Source of the DNA: Granulicella sp. L56
GTDB taxonomy: Bacteria; Acidobacteriota; Terriglobia; Terriglobales; Acidobacteriaceae
Assembly (NCBI RefSeq): GCF_009765835.1
Contig: NZ_LMUS01000006.1
Coordinates: forward strand, 62,001-126,000
Reading direction: 5' to 3'
Length of the DNA: 64,000 nt
How positions within the stretch are numbered: position 1 is the stretch's first letter; the number at the start of each line of letters is the position of its first letter. A model generated the notes under the pieces. That model saw nothing but the letters and a program-made list of their open reading frames with translations. It was not told where the DNA came from and searched no databases. Position numbers and translations under genes: made by a program. Below, one piece after another: positions 1 to 9,327 of the stretch.

Positions 1-1
1 C

Positions 2-1180
2 AAGGTAGGCGAATATGCCTACGTGAATAATATGCGCACGAATCCTCCGGGATATGCTGATCCCTCTCTGAGTATCTTCAATCCCGGTACAACCCTCGCC
101 AATTTCTCTTATGGAGCGAGCAGCTCCGGAGCTCAAGGTTTCGCTCCTCCTCCGGGACTGACCTACAAGGTCGATTCTCACGGCGGTCTGGTCGGAACGC
201 GGACCCAGGTTGGAGGTATCGATCCAAATTTGACTCCGCCGCTGGTTCATAGCTGGGGCCTTGGTCTCCAACAGATGGTGGGAGGTTTCGTTGTCGAGCT
301 TGACTATCTGGGCACAGCAAGCCGTAACCTTTTCCTGCAGACCGACGTCAACCGATTTTCCGGTGACTATATCGTGAACAACGGCACGTCGAAACGATTG
401 AATCAGAGTTTCGCTGGGGTGATCTATGGCCGGAGCGTTGGCATTGCAAACTCCAATGTAGGTGCCTTCGGCATCTCCCGCCACTTTTCACATGGATGGA
501 CAACGCACGTCACCTATACCTTTAGCAAGTCGCTCGACTACGTGAGCAGCAACGATAATGGCGTCGGCGGGGGAGAAGCTGTATTCGATGCACAACATCC
601 TGAACGGCAATATGCCCGCTCGGATTACGATGCCCGGCATCGCCTCTCAGCAGACGCAGTATGGGATATTCCTGGATTCCGTTCAGGATTTCTAGGTACT
701 CTCACTAAGGGCTTTACGGTGTCGCCTATCGTAATTCTGCAGTCGGGCAATCCCTATAACATCTATACGTCTGCTACATATTCCGCTGGTGGAGACTACA
801 ACGCCGACGGCTATGGATATGACATCCCCAATGCACCTGCGTTTGGTCGTGTCATCCATGCCAGCCGTTCAAATTACTTGAAGGGGGTTTTCACTGCCTC
901 TGAATTCCCTGCCCCGACACGGGGAACAGAAGGAAATCTTGGGCGAAATGTCTATAACGGCCCAGGCTTTGCCCAGACAAATATCGCAGTGCAGAGATCG
1001 TTCCATGTGCCTATTCTGGGGGATTCAGGGAGACTTGAGCTTCGCGGTGAATTCCTGAATGCTTTCAACCGTGTCAACCTTGAAACTCCGGTAGGAGATC
1101 TGTCTAATAATCTCTTTGGTAAATCTACCGGACAGTATATGCCACGGCAGATTCAGCTCGTCGGGCACCTTCGCTTCTAA
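2..1180 (+). CDS. Oar-like TonB-dependent receptor, C-terminal barrel (partial)
   Basis: The frame is open from base 2, so only about 390 C-terminal residues are in the window. It reads as the outer-membrane barrel of an Oar-like TonB-dependent receptor, a family expanded in Acidobacteria. Aromatic/Gly/Asn-rich strands are visible (HVTYTFSKSLDYV, ELRGEFLNAFNRVNLETP), and the protein ends in a terminal strand IQLVGHLRF with the C-terminal Phe typical of barrel insertion. The signal peptide, carboxypeptidase-like domain and plug lie to the left of the window. The substrate cannot be read. The sugar permease and ribokinase that follow on the same strand hint weakly at a carbohydrate. Confidence 0.85.
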   Translation, partial: KVGEYAYVNNMRTNPPGYADPSLSIFNPGTTLANFSYGASSSGAQGFAPPPGLTYKVDSHGGLVGTRTQVGGIDPNLTPPLVHSWGLGLQQMVGGFVVELDYLGTASRNLFLQTDVNRFSGDYIVNNGTSKRLNQSFAGVIYGRSVGIANSNVGAFGISRHFSHGWTTHVTYTFSKSLDYVSSNDNGVGGGEAVFDAQHPERQYARSDYDARHRLSADAVWDIPGFRSGFLGTLTKGFTVSPIVILQSGNPYNIYTSATYSAGGDYNADGYGYDIPNAPAFGRVIHASRSNYLKGVFTASEFPAPTRGTEGNLGRNVYNGPGFAQTNIAVQRSFHVPILGDSGRLELRGEFLNAFNRVNLETPVGDLSNNLFGKSTGQYMPRQIQLVGHLRF

Positions 1181-1186
1181 CGTAAC

Positions 1187-1217
1187 GCATCCGAGAAAAG
1201 GCATCTCTTCCGGATGC
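1187..1217 (+). terminator. hairpin after the TonB receptor gene
   Basis: GCATCCG and CGGATGC pair 7 bp after the stop codon, extended inward by AGA/TCT-type pairing. There is no run of T after it, so it may be an mRNA-end stabiliser or a weak terminator. Confidence 0.4.
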
Positions 1218-1270
1218 TCGTATATACGCTGCTTTGACAGTTATTATTTCTACACTTAAGGAGAAACCGC

Positions 1271-2263
1271 TTGTATCAACCGCAGGCTTACATTGTCGTT
1301 CTCCTGCTTATGATCACCAGCATGCTCTGCTGGGGCTCGTGGGCTAATACTCGAAAGCTCACAACCGGTTATGCCTTCTCTCTCTTTTATTGGGATTACG
1401 TGCTCGGCATCGTAATTGCAGCTCTGGTCTGGGGATTTACGCTTGGCAGTCTCAATGGTGGCACGAGCGCCTTTCTCCAGAATCTCGCGAGTGCCGATCG
1501 CAATCATTGGCTGCTGGCTATCGCAGGTGGAGTTATTTTTAATGTTGCCAACTTGTTGTTGGTTGCATCGATCGATTTGGCAGGCATGGCCGTTGCCTTT
1601 CCCGTAGGCATCGGCCTCGCGTTGATTGTCGGCGTGATCCTGAACTACATCATCCAACCAGCGGGTAACCCACTTTTTATCTTCGGCGGAGTTGCACTGG
1701 TCGCTGCCGCGATTCTTCTGGATGCTTTGGCTTATCGGCGGCGAGAAGCCAGTAACACCGTTAGCACGCGCGGTGTCATTTTGAGCGTCGTCAGTGGCCT
1801 ACTGATGGGCACTTTCTATCCTTTCGTCGCCAAGTCTACTCTTGGAGAGCACTCGCTCGGGCCCTACGCTGTCGCTTTTGTGTTCGCTCTGGGTGTTGTG
1901 ATCTGTTCTCTTCCCGTCAATAGCTGGCTTATGAGCCACTCGCTCACCGACGAGAAGCCAACATTCTTCAAAGAGTATCGTCAGGCTCGAACAAGTTGGC
2001 ATATCTGGGGAGTAGTGGGCGGCGCGATCTGGTGTACTGGAGCAGTTGCCAGTTTTGTTGCTTCTCGCGCGAATCTGGTCGGCCCGGCTGTTTCCTATGC
2101 GATCGGCCAAGGCGCCACCATGATCTCCGCAATCTGGGGAGTCTTCGTCTGGCGCGAGTTTGCTAATGCGCCTAAGTCTTCCCGTCATCTGCTTCCCTAT
2201 ATGTTTGTCTTATTTTTGCTGGGGCTGGGACTAATCGCCGCAGCGCCGCTCATTGCAAGATAG
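1271..2263 (+). CDS. sugar permease, drug/metabolite (GRP/ureide-permease-like) family
   Basis: A 330-residue inner-membrane protein with about ten hydrophobic segments. The N-terminus contains a CWGSWANTRK stretch, as in the glucose/ribose porter and ureide permease branch of the drug/metabolite superfamily. It starts at TTG, supported by AAGGAG at 1258-1263 with a 7-base spacing. It ends 13 bases before the ribokinase ATG. This pairing suggests uptake of ribose or another pentose and then its phosphorylation. The family assignment is fairly safe. The substrate is inferred from the neighbour. Confidence 0.75.
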   Translation: MYQPQAYIVVLLLMITSMLCWGSWANTRKLTTGYAFSLFYWDYVLGIVIAALVWGFTLGSLNGGTSAFLQNLASADRNHWLLAIAGGVIFNVANLLLVASIDLAGMAVAFPVGIGLALIVGVILNYIIQPAGNPLFIFGGVALVAAAILLDALAYRRREASNTVSTRGVILSVVSGLLMGTFYPFVAKSTLGEHSLGPYAVAFVFALGVVICSLPVNSWLMSHSLTDEKPTFFKEYRQARTSWHIWGVVGGAIWCTGAVASFVASRANLVGPAVSYAIGQGATMISAIWGVFVWREFANAPKSSRHLLPYMFVLFLLGLGLIAAAPLIAR

Positions 2264-2276
2264 TTTTGAGGAACAT

Positions 2277-3263
2277 ATGAAAAAGATAGTAGTGGTGGGA
2301 AGCATTAATCTCGATCTCGTCTCTTACGCGGCACGGATGCCGCTTGCAGGTGAGACTATCCTCGGCGAGGGATTTGCAACCCATTCTGGAGGGAAAGGCG
2401 CAAATCAGGCCGTGTGCGCTGCTCGCCTGGGAGGAGATGTCTCGATGGTGGGGCGGCTCGGTGAGGACAGCTTTGCGAGCGAGCTTCGAGAAGGGCTAAA
2501 CGCGGCTGGCGTGGATACCGGATGCGTAGAGAATGTCGCTGGATCATCTGGTACAGCGATCATTTTAGTCACTGCCGATGGTTCAAATTCCATCGTTGTG
2601 AATCCAGGAGCGAACGCCTCACTCCGGCCTCAAGATTTGCTTGCCTTTGAGGACCTCTTCCGAAGTGCCTCAATCATTCTCTCCCAACTCGAAATTCCGC
2701 TCGAGACCGTCGAAGAACTAGGACGCATCGCTGAGCGGTTTGGGGTTCCGTTTCTTCTGGATCCAGCGCCTGCGTTGCCGTTATCGCCCGCTTTGCTAAA
2801 GGCTGTCACATGGCTGACGCCAAATGAAAGCGAATGCCAGAGTCTCCTTAAATCTTTCGGGTATTCGGGAGTCGAAACGTCAAATAATATTCCACCGGAA
2901 GAAGCGGTCCAGCCTTTCCTTGACGCAGGCGTCCGCAACGTCATCCTCAAACTCGGTGAGCGTGGAGTCTATATGGCTGGCCGAGATGTCGAACCGGCTT
3001 ACATCTCTTCTTTTCCAGTAACAGCAATTGATACAACGGCGGCAGGAGACGCCTTCAACGGGGGATTCGCGTTTGGATTGACATGTGGCGGCCTTGATCC
3101 TTTATCTGCTGCACGCTTCGCGAACGCAGTTGCGGCAGTTTCTGTTACCAAGAGCGGAGCGCAGAGCTCTATGCCACAGATTGCGGAAGTCGATGCACTC
3201 TCAAATACAGAAGAGCATAATCGACAGCAACCTCCATGCGCGAAGACGTTACCTTACCGCTGA
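2277..3263 (+). CDS. rbsK: ribokinase (PfkB family)
   Basis: Cytoplasmic sugar kinase that phosphorylates ribose at O5 with ATP. Seen: N-terminal VVVGSINLDL, the first PfkB signature GGKGANQA at residues 38-45, LTPNESE near residue 180, and the second signature DTTAAGDAFNGGFA near residue 250, whose Asp is the catalytic base. The ATG at 2277 is chosen over an upstream TTG because GAGG at 2268-2271 precedes it and the family starts at this point. The 328-residue length is slightly above normal because of a tail of about 20 unconserved residues. It probably forms an operon with the upstream permease. Substrate identity within PfkB is inferred. Confidence 0.88.
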   Translation: MKKIVVVGSINLDLVSYAARMPLAGETILGEGFATHSGGKGANQAVCAARLGGDVSMVGRLGEDSFASELREGLNAAGVDTGCVENVAGSSGTAIILVTADGSNSIVVNPGANASLRPQDLLAFEDLFRSASIILSQLEIPLETVEELGRIAERFGVPFLLDPAPALPLSPALLKAVTWLTPNESECQSLLKSFGYSGVETSNNIPPEEAVQPFLDAGVRNVILKLGERGVYMAGRDVEPAYISSFPVTAIDTTAAGDAFNGGFAFGLTCGGLDPLSAARFANAVAAVSVTKSGAQSSMPQIAEVDALSNTEEHNRQQPPCAKTLPYR

Positions 3264-3310
3264 TGCTTGCGCTGAAAAGACGAGTACGGTTGCCACGATT
3301 TATGAGCGGC

Positions 3311-3346
3311 AAAAAGCCGTGCCACTTTTACTGTGGGCACGGCTTC
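3311..3346 (-). terminator. Rho-independent terminator of enolase
   Basis: On the minus strand a 10-bp stem AAGCCGTGCC/GGCACGGCTT is followed by five T, 19 bases past the enolase stop. The same stem could also end the converging ribokinase transcript. Confidence 0.75.
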
Positions 3347-3364
3347 CATGTTGGTTGATTTGAT

Positions 3365-4804
<1,440 letters not shown>

Positions 4805-4963
4805 TCACTGGATTTTAGCAAAGCATTTAAGAAGCGGGCTGAATGTGGCGTGAATCGCCTGAAATGAGCTGTTTACCGGATTGAGACGGGAGTAGCAGGT
4901 TCGATTCCCTTTCGCCAGATTTGTTCCTCGGCGGAGGCGATTCGCTCTAACCTTCTCTTTAAT

Positions 4964-5003
4964 GGCCTGTCTAACAATCAGGCCTGAAATTGCTTGATTG
5001 TTA
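4964..5003 (+). promoter_or_regulatory. overlapping leader hairpins next to a ribosome binding site
   Basis: TAACAATCA (4972-4980) pairs perfectly with TGATTGTTA (4995-5003), and the stem abuts the AGAGGA ribosome site at 5004-5009. GGCCTG (4964-4969) can instead pair with CAGGCC (4979-4984). The two folds share bases 4979-4980 and so largely exclude each other. Whether this region is transcribed is not known. Confidence 0.35.
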
Positions 5004-5015
5004 AGAGGATCAGCC

Positions 5016-6077
5016 ATGAAGCTTTCGATTGCGACCGCCGCTCTCATTTTTGTCACCATTCCCGTTATTGCCCAGGATGCGCGGAGTGGAGTTTCGACGC
5101 CTCCTGCATCGGACATTACCGCGACCGACGATAACAGCCCCGCGACTCCGGTGTTGACGCCGCGCGTGCCTGAAGCGAAGCCCTCGGCGGCTGTGCCTGC
5201 GGACTCCTCGAACACCAACACCATTACCTATGGACCGTATGTACCTTATCGTGCGGCTGGCGATGCTGCACCCGGGACGGCACCGACCGACACATCTGCG
5301 ACAACGGCTGCCTTTGATCCGGATGCCAATATCGTGACGACGACTGTTCCGGATACTTCTGCGGCCGCGGACTCTCCCTCTGACGATGAGGGGATTGTGA
5401 CCAGCGTGCCGGAGCGCGAGGGCGAGATTCGCGAGGGAACGCTGCTGCGGGCGCGCATTACGCAGGGACTTTCGACGACGAGCACGCTTGAGGGCTCTCC
5501 GTTTTCGGCTTCGCTGACGCAGCCGGTCGAGAAGGATGGACGCGTGATTCTGCCCATTGGCTCGATCGTCGAGGGACGCGTTACCGAAGTTCGCAGCGGA
5601 CGGAGAATCTCGGGCCGTGCGGCGCTGCACCTTGAGGCGCATGATGTGACGCTTCCGGATGGGTCGCACTATGTGATTCACGCGCAGCTGATCGATACGG
5701 ATCAGACCGACCACAGCACCGTGAACCGTGAGGGCACGCTGGTTCGCAGGGACCATCCGAAGGAGACGCTGGCGGCGATGTCGGTGGCTACCGGTGGCGC
5801 TGCGGCTGCGGGCGCGATGGTTGGTGGAGGCGTGGGCGCTCTGGTAGGCGCGGGGATTGGGGCGGGAGCGAGCACGATTATCTGGCTGAAGCAGGATCGA
5901 CAGGAGGCGTTGCCCAAGGATTCGCTGCTGGTGTTCAGCCTGACGACACCGATGATTCTGAAGCCCCTGAGCAATAACGCCATGAGCGGCAATGTTACGA
6001 GCGACAACACCGTGAGCAGCGTGGCTGCACCGCAGCCGGCTTCTTATACGGCGGTTGCTTCGGTTCCTGTTCAGTAA
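5016..6077 (+). CDS. secreted glycine-zipper protein with TrbI/VirB10-like domain
   Basis: A 353-residue protein with a signal peptide (MKLSIATAALIFVTIPVIAQ), then about 120 residues rich in Thr, Ala, Asp and Pro. A beta-rich region follows (GTLLRARITQGLSTT, VEKDGRVILPIGSIVEGRV) that resembles the C-terminal part of TrbI/VirB10 proteins. Next comes a Gly/Ala segment (GGAAAAGAMVGGGVGALVG) typical of glycine-zipper membrane insertion. No other conjugation gene is nearby, so an envelope role is more likely than secretion. ATG at 5016 has AGAGGA upstream. Exact function is unknown. Confidence 0.6.
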   Translation: MKLSIATAALIFVTIPVIAQDARSGVSTPPASDITATDDNSPATPVLTPRVPEAKPSAAVPADSSNTNTITYGPYVPYRAAGDAAPGTAPTDTSATTAAFDPDANIVTTTVPDTSAAADSPSDDEGIVTSVPEREGEIREGTLLRARITQGLSTTSTLEGSPFSASLTQPVEKDGRVILPIGSIVEGRVTEVRSGRRISGRAALHLEAHDVTLPDGSHYVIHAQLIDTDQTDHSTVNREGTLVRRDHPKETLAAMSVATGGAAAAGAMVGGGVGALVGAGIGAGASTIIWLKQDRQEALPKDSLLVFSLTTPMILKPLSNNAMSGNVTSDNTVSSVAAPQPASYTAVASVPVQ

Positions 6078-6135
6078 TCAGGACTGGTGCGCCCACTAGC
6101 TCTGGTGAGTCCGAGCTAATGGGCGGCAAAAAACA

Positions 6136-6167
6136 GCAGATCCTCCGCCTTCGGCGAAGGATGACAA
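6136..6167. repeat. dispersed REP-like repeat (GATGACAA type)
   Basis: GCAGATCC, a small GC hairpin and then GAAGGATGACAA. The same arrangement recurs at 9156 and, more diverged and inverted, at 34878. Confidence 0.65.
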
Positions 6168-6212
6168 ATCAAGATGATAGCAAGCCAATAGCTCGGTGTA
6201 GGCTCAGCTTCC

Positions 6213-8711
6213 CTAGTCGCGGACCTGTGCGAGGAGGCGCTTCCAGTTTTTCTGGTTGCGGCGATAGCTCTTTTTGAGGTCTTCGAGGATGCGTTCGAAG
6301 TCGGCGTGGCCGCTTAGCTTGCGCCATGCGGGGTTGATGCTGAACCAGGGATAGTTCTCGTTGCCCAGATAGATGGCCCGGCGCAGCCAGTGGAGCGCCT
6401 CGGACTCATCGCCTTCGAGGGCGAAGTAGGTGGCGAGGCGGTAGGCCATCTCGCTGTCGGCCTCGGCGGCGGAGAGCGTCTCATCGACAATGAAGGTGGC
6501 GGCCTTTTCGCGCTCGCCCAACTGCACGTAGCAAAGTGCGATGGTGGGAAAGACGATGCGCAGCGATTGCTCGTCGCGGATGACGTTTTCGAGTGTCTCA
6601 ATGGCGCGGGGGAGATCGCCGGTACGCATCTGCTGGTAGCCGAGGGAGATTCGGAGCAGCGGTTGCTTTGGCTCCAGCGTGAGGCCCTTTTGAATTTCGT
6701 CTGCGGCAAGCTCCATCTGATTTTGATACTGGTAGACGCGGGCGCGGTGGTTGTAGACCATGGCCGCGTTGGAGGGGTTCATGCGCAGCGAGGCGTTGAA
6801 CTGGTCGAGCGCCTCTTCGTACATGCCGTCGATGCGCAGCGTCATTCCGGCGACGAGGCGGACGTTCCAGTCGTTGCCTGCGGTCTGGAGGAGATGCTCG
6901 ATGCCGTGGCGGGCTGATTCTTTTTCGCCTCGGGACAGGAGCATGTAAACGCGATAGAGATTGGCTTCGACCGAGCCGGAGTCGAGCGTGAGTGCCTTGT
7001 CGAAGGCGCGGCGGGCTTCGAGGACGTGCATCTGGCCGCCTAGTCCGTGGCGGGCGTATTGAAGGTGAGTGATGCCGAGACCGGACCAGCCGGGAGCGTA
7101 CTTCTCGTTCTGCTTCACGACGGACTCGAAGAGCGTGCGGGCGCGGTCGAGGTCGTCGCGGCTGCCGGTGCGGGTCATGAAGGAGGAGAGGACGGCGCGG
7201 GCCTGCAGGTACTCTTCGGAGACGTCTTCGGAGAGCGAGGTGGCGCGATGGCTGTCGTGCTGCTGCTGCAGATCGCCGAAGCCTTGCAAGGTGCTGAAGA
7301 CTTCGTTGCAGATCTCGGACTGCACCGAGACCAGATCGAAGGAGGCCACGTTGATGGAGCCGCCGGCACGGACGCTCTGGCTGGGAACATCGAGGAGCTG
7401 CCAGTTGAGGTCGAAACCCTTGTCGGAACGGAGGAAGTTGCCCGCCAGCACAAAGTGCACGAGCAGCTTTTTACCGACGCTGAGCGGATCGAGCTGCTGG
7501 GTCGAGACGTTCATCAGCGAACTGGAGGGGCGGACGACGAGCGACGGCATGCGCGCGAGACGGGCGGCAATGGCGTCGGCCAGGGCGTAGCCATAGAGTG
7601 GCGCGACATCGGCGGGGCCGTAGTTGATGAAGGGCAGAACGACGATGGTGTTCTGGGTGCTGACCTCGGCGGGAGTGGACTCGCGGAAGCGCTCGGCCAG
7701 CATGGAGAGAAGGCCGGTGGTGCGCTTCTCTTCCTCTGGCGTCTCCTTTTGGTTGTGGTTCTTTCCGCCCTGCGAGGGCAGCAGTGAGACCGACTCGCCG
7801 TGCAGAAGAACGGAGTCGAGCTGCATGGCCATCATGATGGTCTTAAGCGCCTCGCGCACATCGGCGGAGGAGGCGAAGCGGGCGGAGGGCTGCTTTTCGA
7901 GGCAGCGGAAGATGACGCTCTCAAGCTCGACGGGAAGGTGCGGCGCGATGGTGCGGATCGATGGCGGCTCGGCAAACTGGATGGCGCGGATGCTCTGGAA
8001 GTCGGGCGCGTCGGGGCGGTGGAAGGGGTGGCGTCCGGTGGCGAGCTCGTAGAGGATGAGGCCGAGGGCGAAGATATCGGACTGGACGCTGGACTGGCCG
8101 GTGACGAACTGCTCGGGCGCCATGTAGGCGATGGTGCCGCCACGTGCGGTATAGGTGGCTCCGGCGTTGGGCGGGTTGCGCTTGCTGTCGGGACCGGCGG
8201 GGTCGAACTCGGCCTTGTCGGGCGTGAGGCGGCGAGCGAGGCCGAAGTCGAGGATCTTGATGAGGCCGCCGTCGGTGAGCATGACGTTGGCGGGCTTGAG
8301 GTCGCGATGGAAGATGCCCAGATTGTGCGCGGCGGAGAGACCGTCCGAGATCTGAATGCCTGCGGAGAGCGTGAGTTGGAGGCTGGCCGGGCCTTCGCCG
8401 ATAAGCTTGTCGAGCGACTTGCCGGGGATGTACTGCATGACGATGTAGGCTTCTTCGCCACCGCCGGAGTCTTCCGGGGCAACGCCTACTTCATAGATAG
8501 CACAGACGTTGGGGTGGTCGATCGCCGAGGCGAGGCGGGCTTCGCGAAGCTGCGTGGTTCGCATCTGCTGGACGGTGAGGTTGCCGCGTTTCAGCAGTTT
8601 AAGGACTACAGGGCGCTGGAGGAGGGTGTCGTTGGCAAGGTACACGACGCCGCTGCCGCCCGCACCGATCTTGCGAACGAATTCGTACTGCTCGATGACG
8701 CGTCGCTTCAT
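6213..8711 (-). CDS. Ser/Thr protein kinase with TolB/FlgO-like and TPR regions
   Basis: About 832 residues. An N-terminal Hanks-type kinase (residues about 8-270) shows the Gly loop GAGGSGVVY, catalytic loop HRDLKPANVML near residue 135, DFGLAR and MAPEQF. A middle region NTIVVLPFINYGPAD resembles the TolB/FlgO-like part of signalling adenylate cyclases. The C-terminus is a run of TPR helices. There is no clear TM helix, so it is probably cytoplasmic. Start is uncertain: ATG 8711 has AGAGG almost touching it, while a TTG 18 codons upstream lacks family support. Targets are unknown; it stands alone between repeats. Confidence 0.88.
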   Translation of the reverse strand: MKRRVIEQYEFVRKIGAGGSGVVYLANDTLLQRPVVLKLLKRGNLTVQQMRTTQLREARLASAIDHPNVCAIYEVGVAPEDSGGGEEAYIVMQYIPGKSLDKLIGEGPASLQLTLSAGIQISDGLSAAHNLGIFHRDLKPANVMLTDGGLIKILDFGLARRLTPDKAEFDPAGPDSKRNPPNAGATYTARGGTIAYMAPEQFVTGQSSVQSDIFALGLILYELATGRHPFHRPDAPDFQSIRAIQFAEPPSIRTIAPHLPVELESVIFRCLEKQPSARFASSADVREALKTIMMAMQLDSVLLHGESVSLLPSQGGKNHNQKETPEEEKRTTGLLSMLAERFRESTPAEVSTQNTIVVLPFINYGPADVAPLYGYALADAIAARLARMPSLVVRPSSSLMNVSTQQLDPLSVGKKLLVHFVLAGNFLRSDKGFDLNWQLLDVPSQSVRAGGSINVASFDLVSVQSEICNEVFSTLQGFGDLQQQHDSHRATSLSEDVSEEYLQARAVLSSFMTRTGSRDDLDRARTLFESVVKQNEKYAPGWSGLGITHLQYARHGLGGQMHVLEARRAFDKALTLDSGSVEANLYRVYMLLSRGEKESARHGIEHLLQTAGNDWNVRLVAGMTLRIDGMYEEALDQFNASLRMNPSNAAMVYNHRARVYQYQNQMELAADEIQKGLTLEPKQPLLRISLGYQQMRTGDLPRAIETLENVIRDEQSLRIVFPTIALCYVQLGEREKAATFIVDETLSAAEADSEMAYRLATYFALEGDESEALHWLRRAIYLGNENYPWFSINPAWRKLSGHADFERILEDLKKSYRRNQKNWKRLLAQVRD

Positions 8712-8805
8712 ACCTCTATTATCGCAAGCCCCGGCGTGGGAAAGGTTAATGGGCGGATGCGTCAAGGGATAGTTTTATCTTCCGCATTCAATTTGGCACT
8801 GAATT

Positions 8806-9060
8806 TTAGTGTTGCGGTCCGGTGCCCCGTTCCCAGGGGCGGTGGGTGATGGGGTCGTCCTGCCACTTTTTGCGGCGGCCTACAAGGAACATGACCAGGC
8901 CGAAGACGAACATGATGAGGCCCCAGGTCAGGTTCAGGTTGATGCCCATCGACTTTTCGTAGATGGCGGCGTTGCCGCGGGTGATGAATCCGTAGACGCT
9001 CATCAGGCCGCCCGTGATCAGGAAGATGAGGCCGAGGGGGATGCGGATGTCGAGTCCCAT
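8806..9060 (-). CDS. small two-helix membrane protein
   Basis: 84 residues with two hydrophobic helices (LGLIFLITGGLMSVYGF and WGLIMFVFGLVMFLVG) and a basic, Pro-rich C-terminal tail. AGGAGC precedes the ATG at 9060. It lies downstream of the Na+/solute symporter on the same strand, separated by a repeat-rich 267-base gap. I do not recognise a named family. Confidence 0.7.
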   Translation of the reverse strand: MGLDIRIPLGLIFLITGGLMSVYGFITRGNAAIYEKSMGINLNLTWGLIMFVFGLVMFLVGRRKKWQDDPITHRPWERGTGPQH

Positions 9061-9082
9061 GTGCGCTCCTTGCGTGTACCTC

Positions 9083-9139
9083 GGGGGCTAAAGCCCCCTT
9101 TGATTATGAAACATTGTTTGGCACGGCTGAAGCCGTGCC
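9083..9139. repeat. composite double-palindrome element, copy 1
   Basis: Two perfect palindromes, GGGGGCTAAAGCCCCC at 9083-9098 and the GGCACGGC...GCCGTGCC palindrome at 9120-9139, with centres 39 bases apart. Copies with the same layout lie at 24187-24239 and 33561-33615. Confidence 0.7.
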
Positions 9140-9155
9140 CTTAAGCAGTACGAAA

Positions 9156-9323
9156 GCAGATCCCTGCGCTCCGCGAAGGATGACAACAATGGGGAGAAGG
9201 ATGACAACAAATGCTGCGCGAACGATGGCACAAAAACGAACAATGGTAGATGCAGCCTGCTACTGGATGACAAGAAAACAAGCAACAACAAGTACAGACG
9301 CAGATTCCTACGGAATGACAAAA
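9156..9323. repeat. tandem tract of degenerate REP-like units
   Basis: Begins with the GCAGATCC...GATGACAA unit and continues with diverged units ending in GATGACAACAA, GATGACAAGAAAACAAG and GAATGACAAAAG. The end matches, in inverse orientation, the repeat at 34878-34935. It fills the gap between two minus-strand genes; no coding potential is seen. Confidence 0.6.
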
Positions 9324-9327
9324 GAGA

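Noticed and set aside
6088..6124. GCCCAxTAGCTC/GAGCTAxTGGGC inverted repeat as a terminator
   Set aside because: It is followed by A, not T, on the plus strand, and the T run precedes the stem on the minus strand, so it does not fit either gene.
7800..8849. 349-codon frame opposite the Ser/Thr kinase gene
   Set aside because: It is antisense to a clear kinase; the composition is an Ala/Gly/Asp-rich shadow of GC-rich code with no motif.
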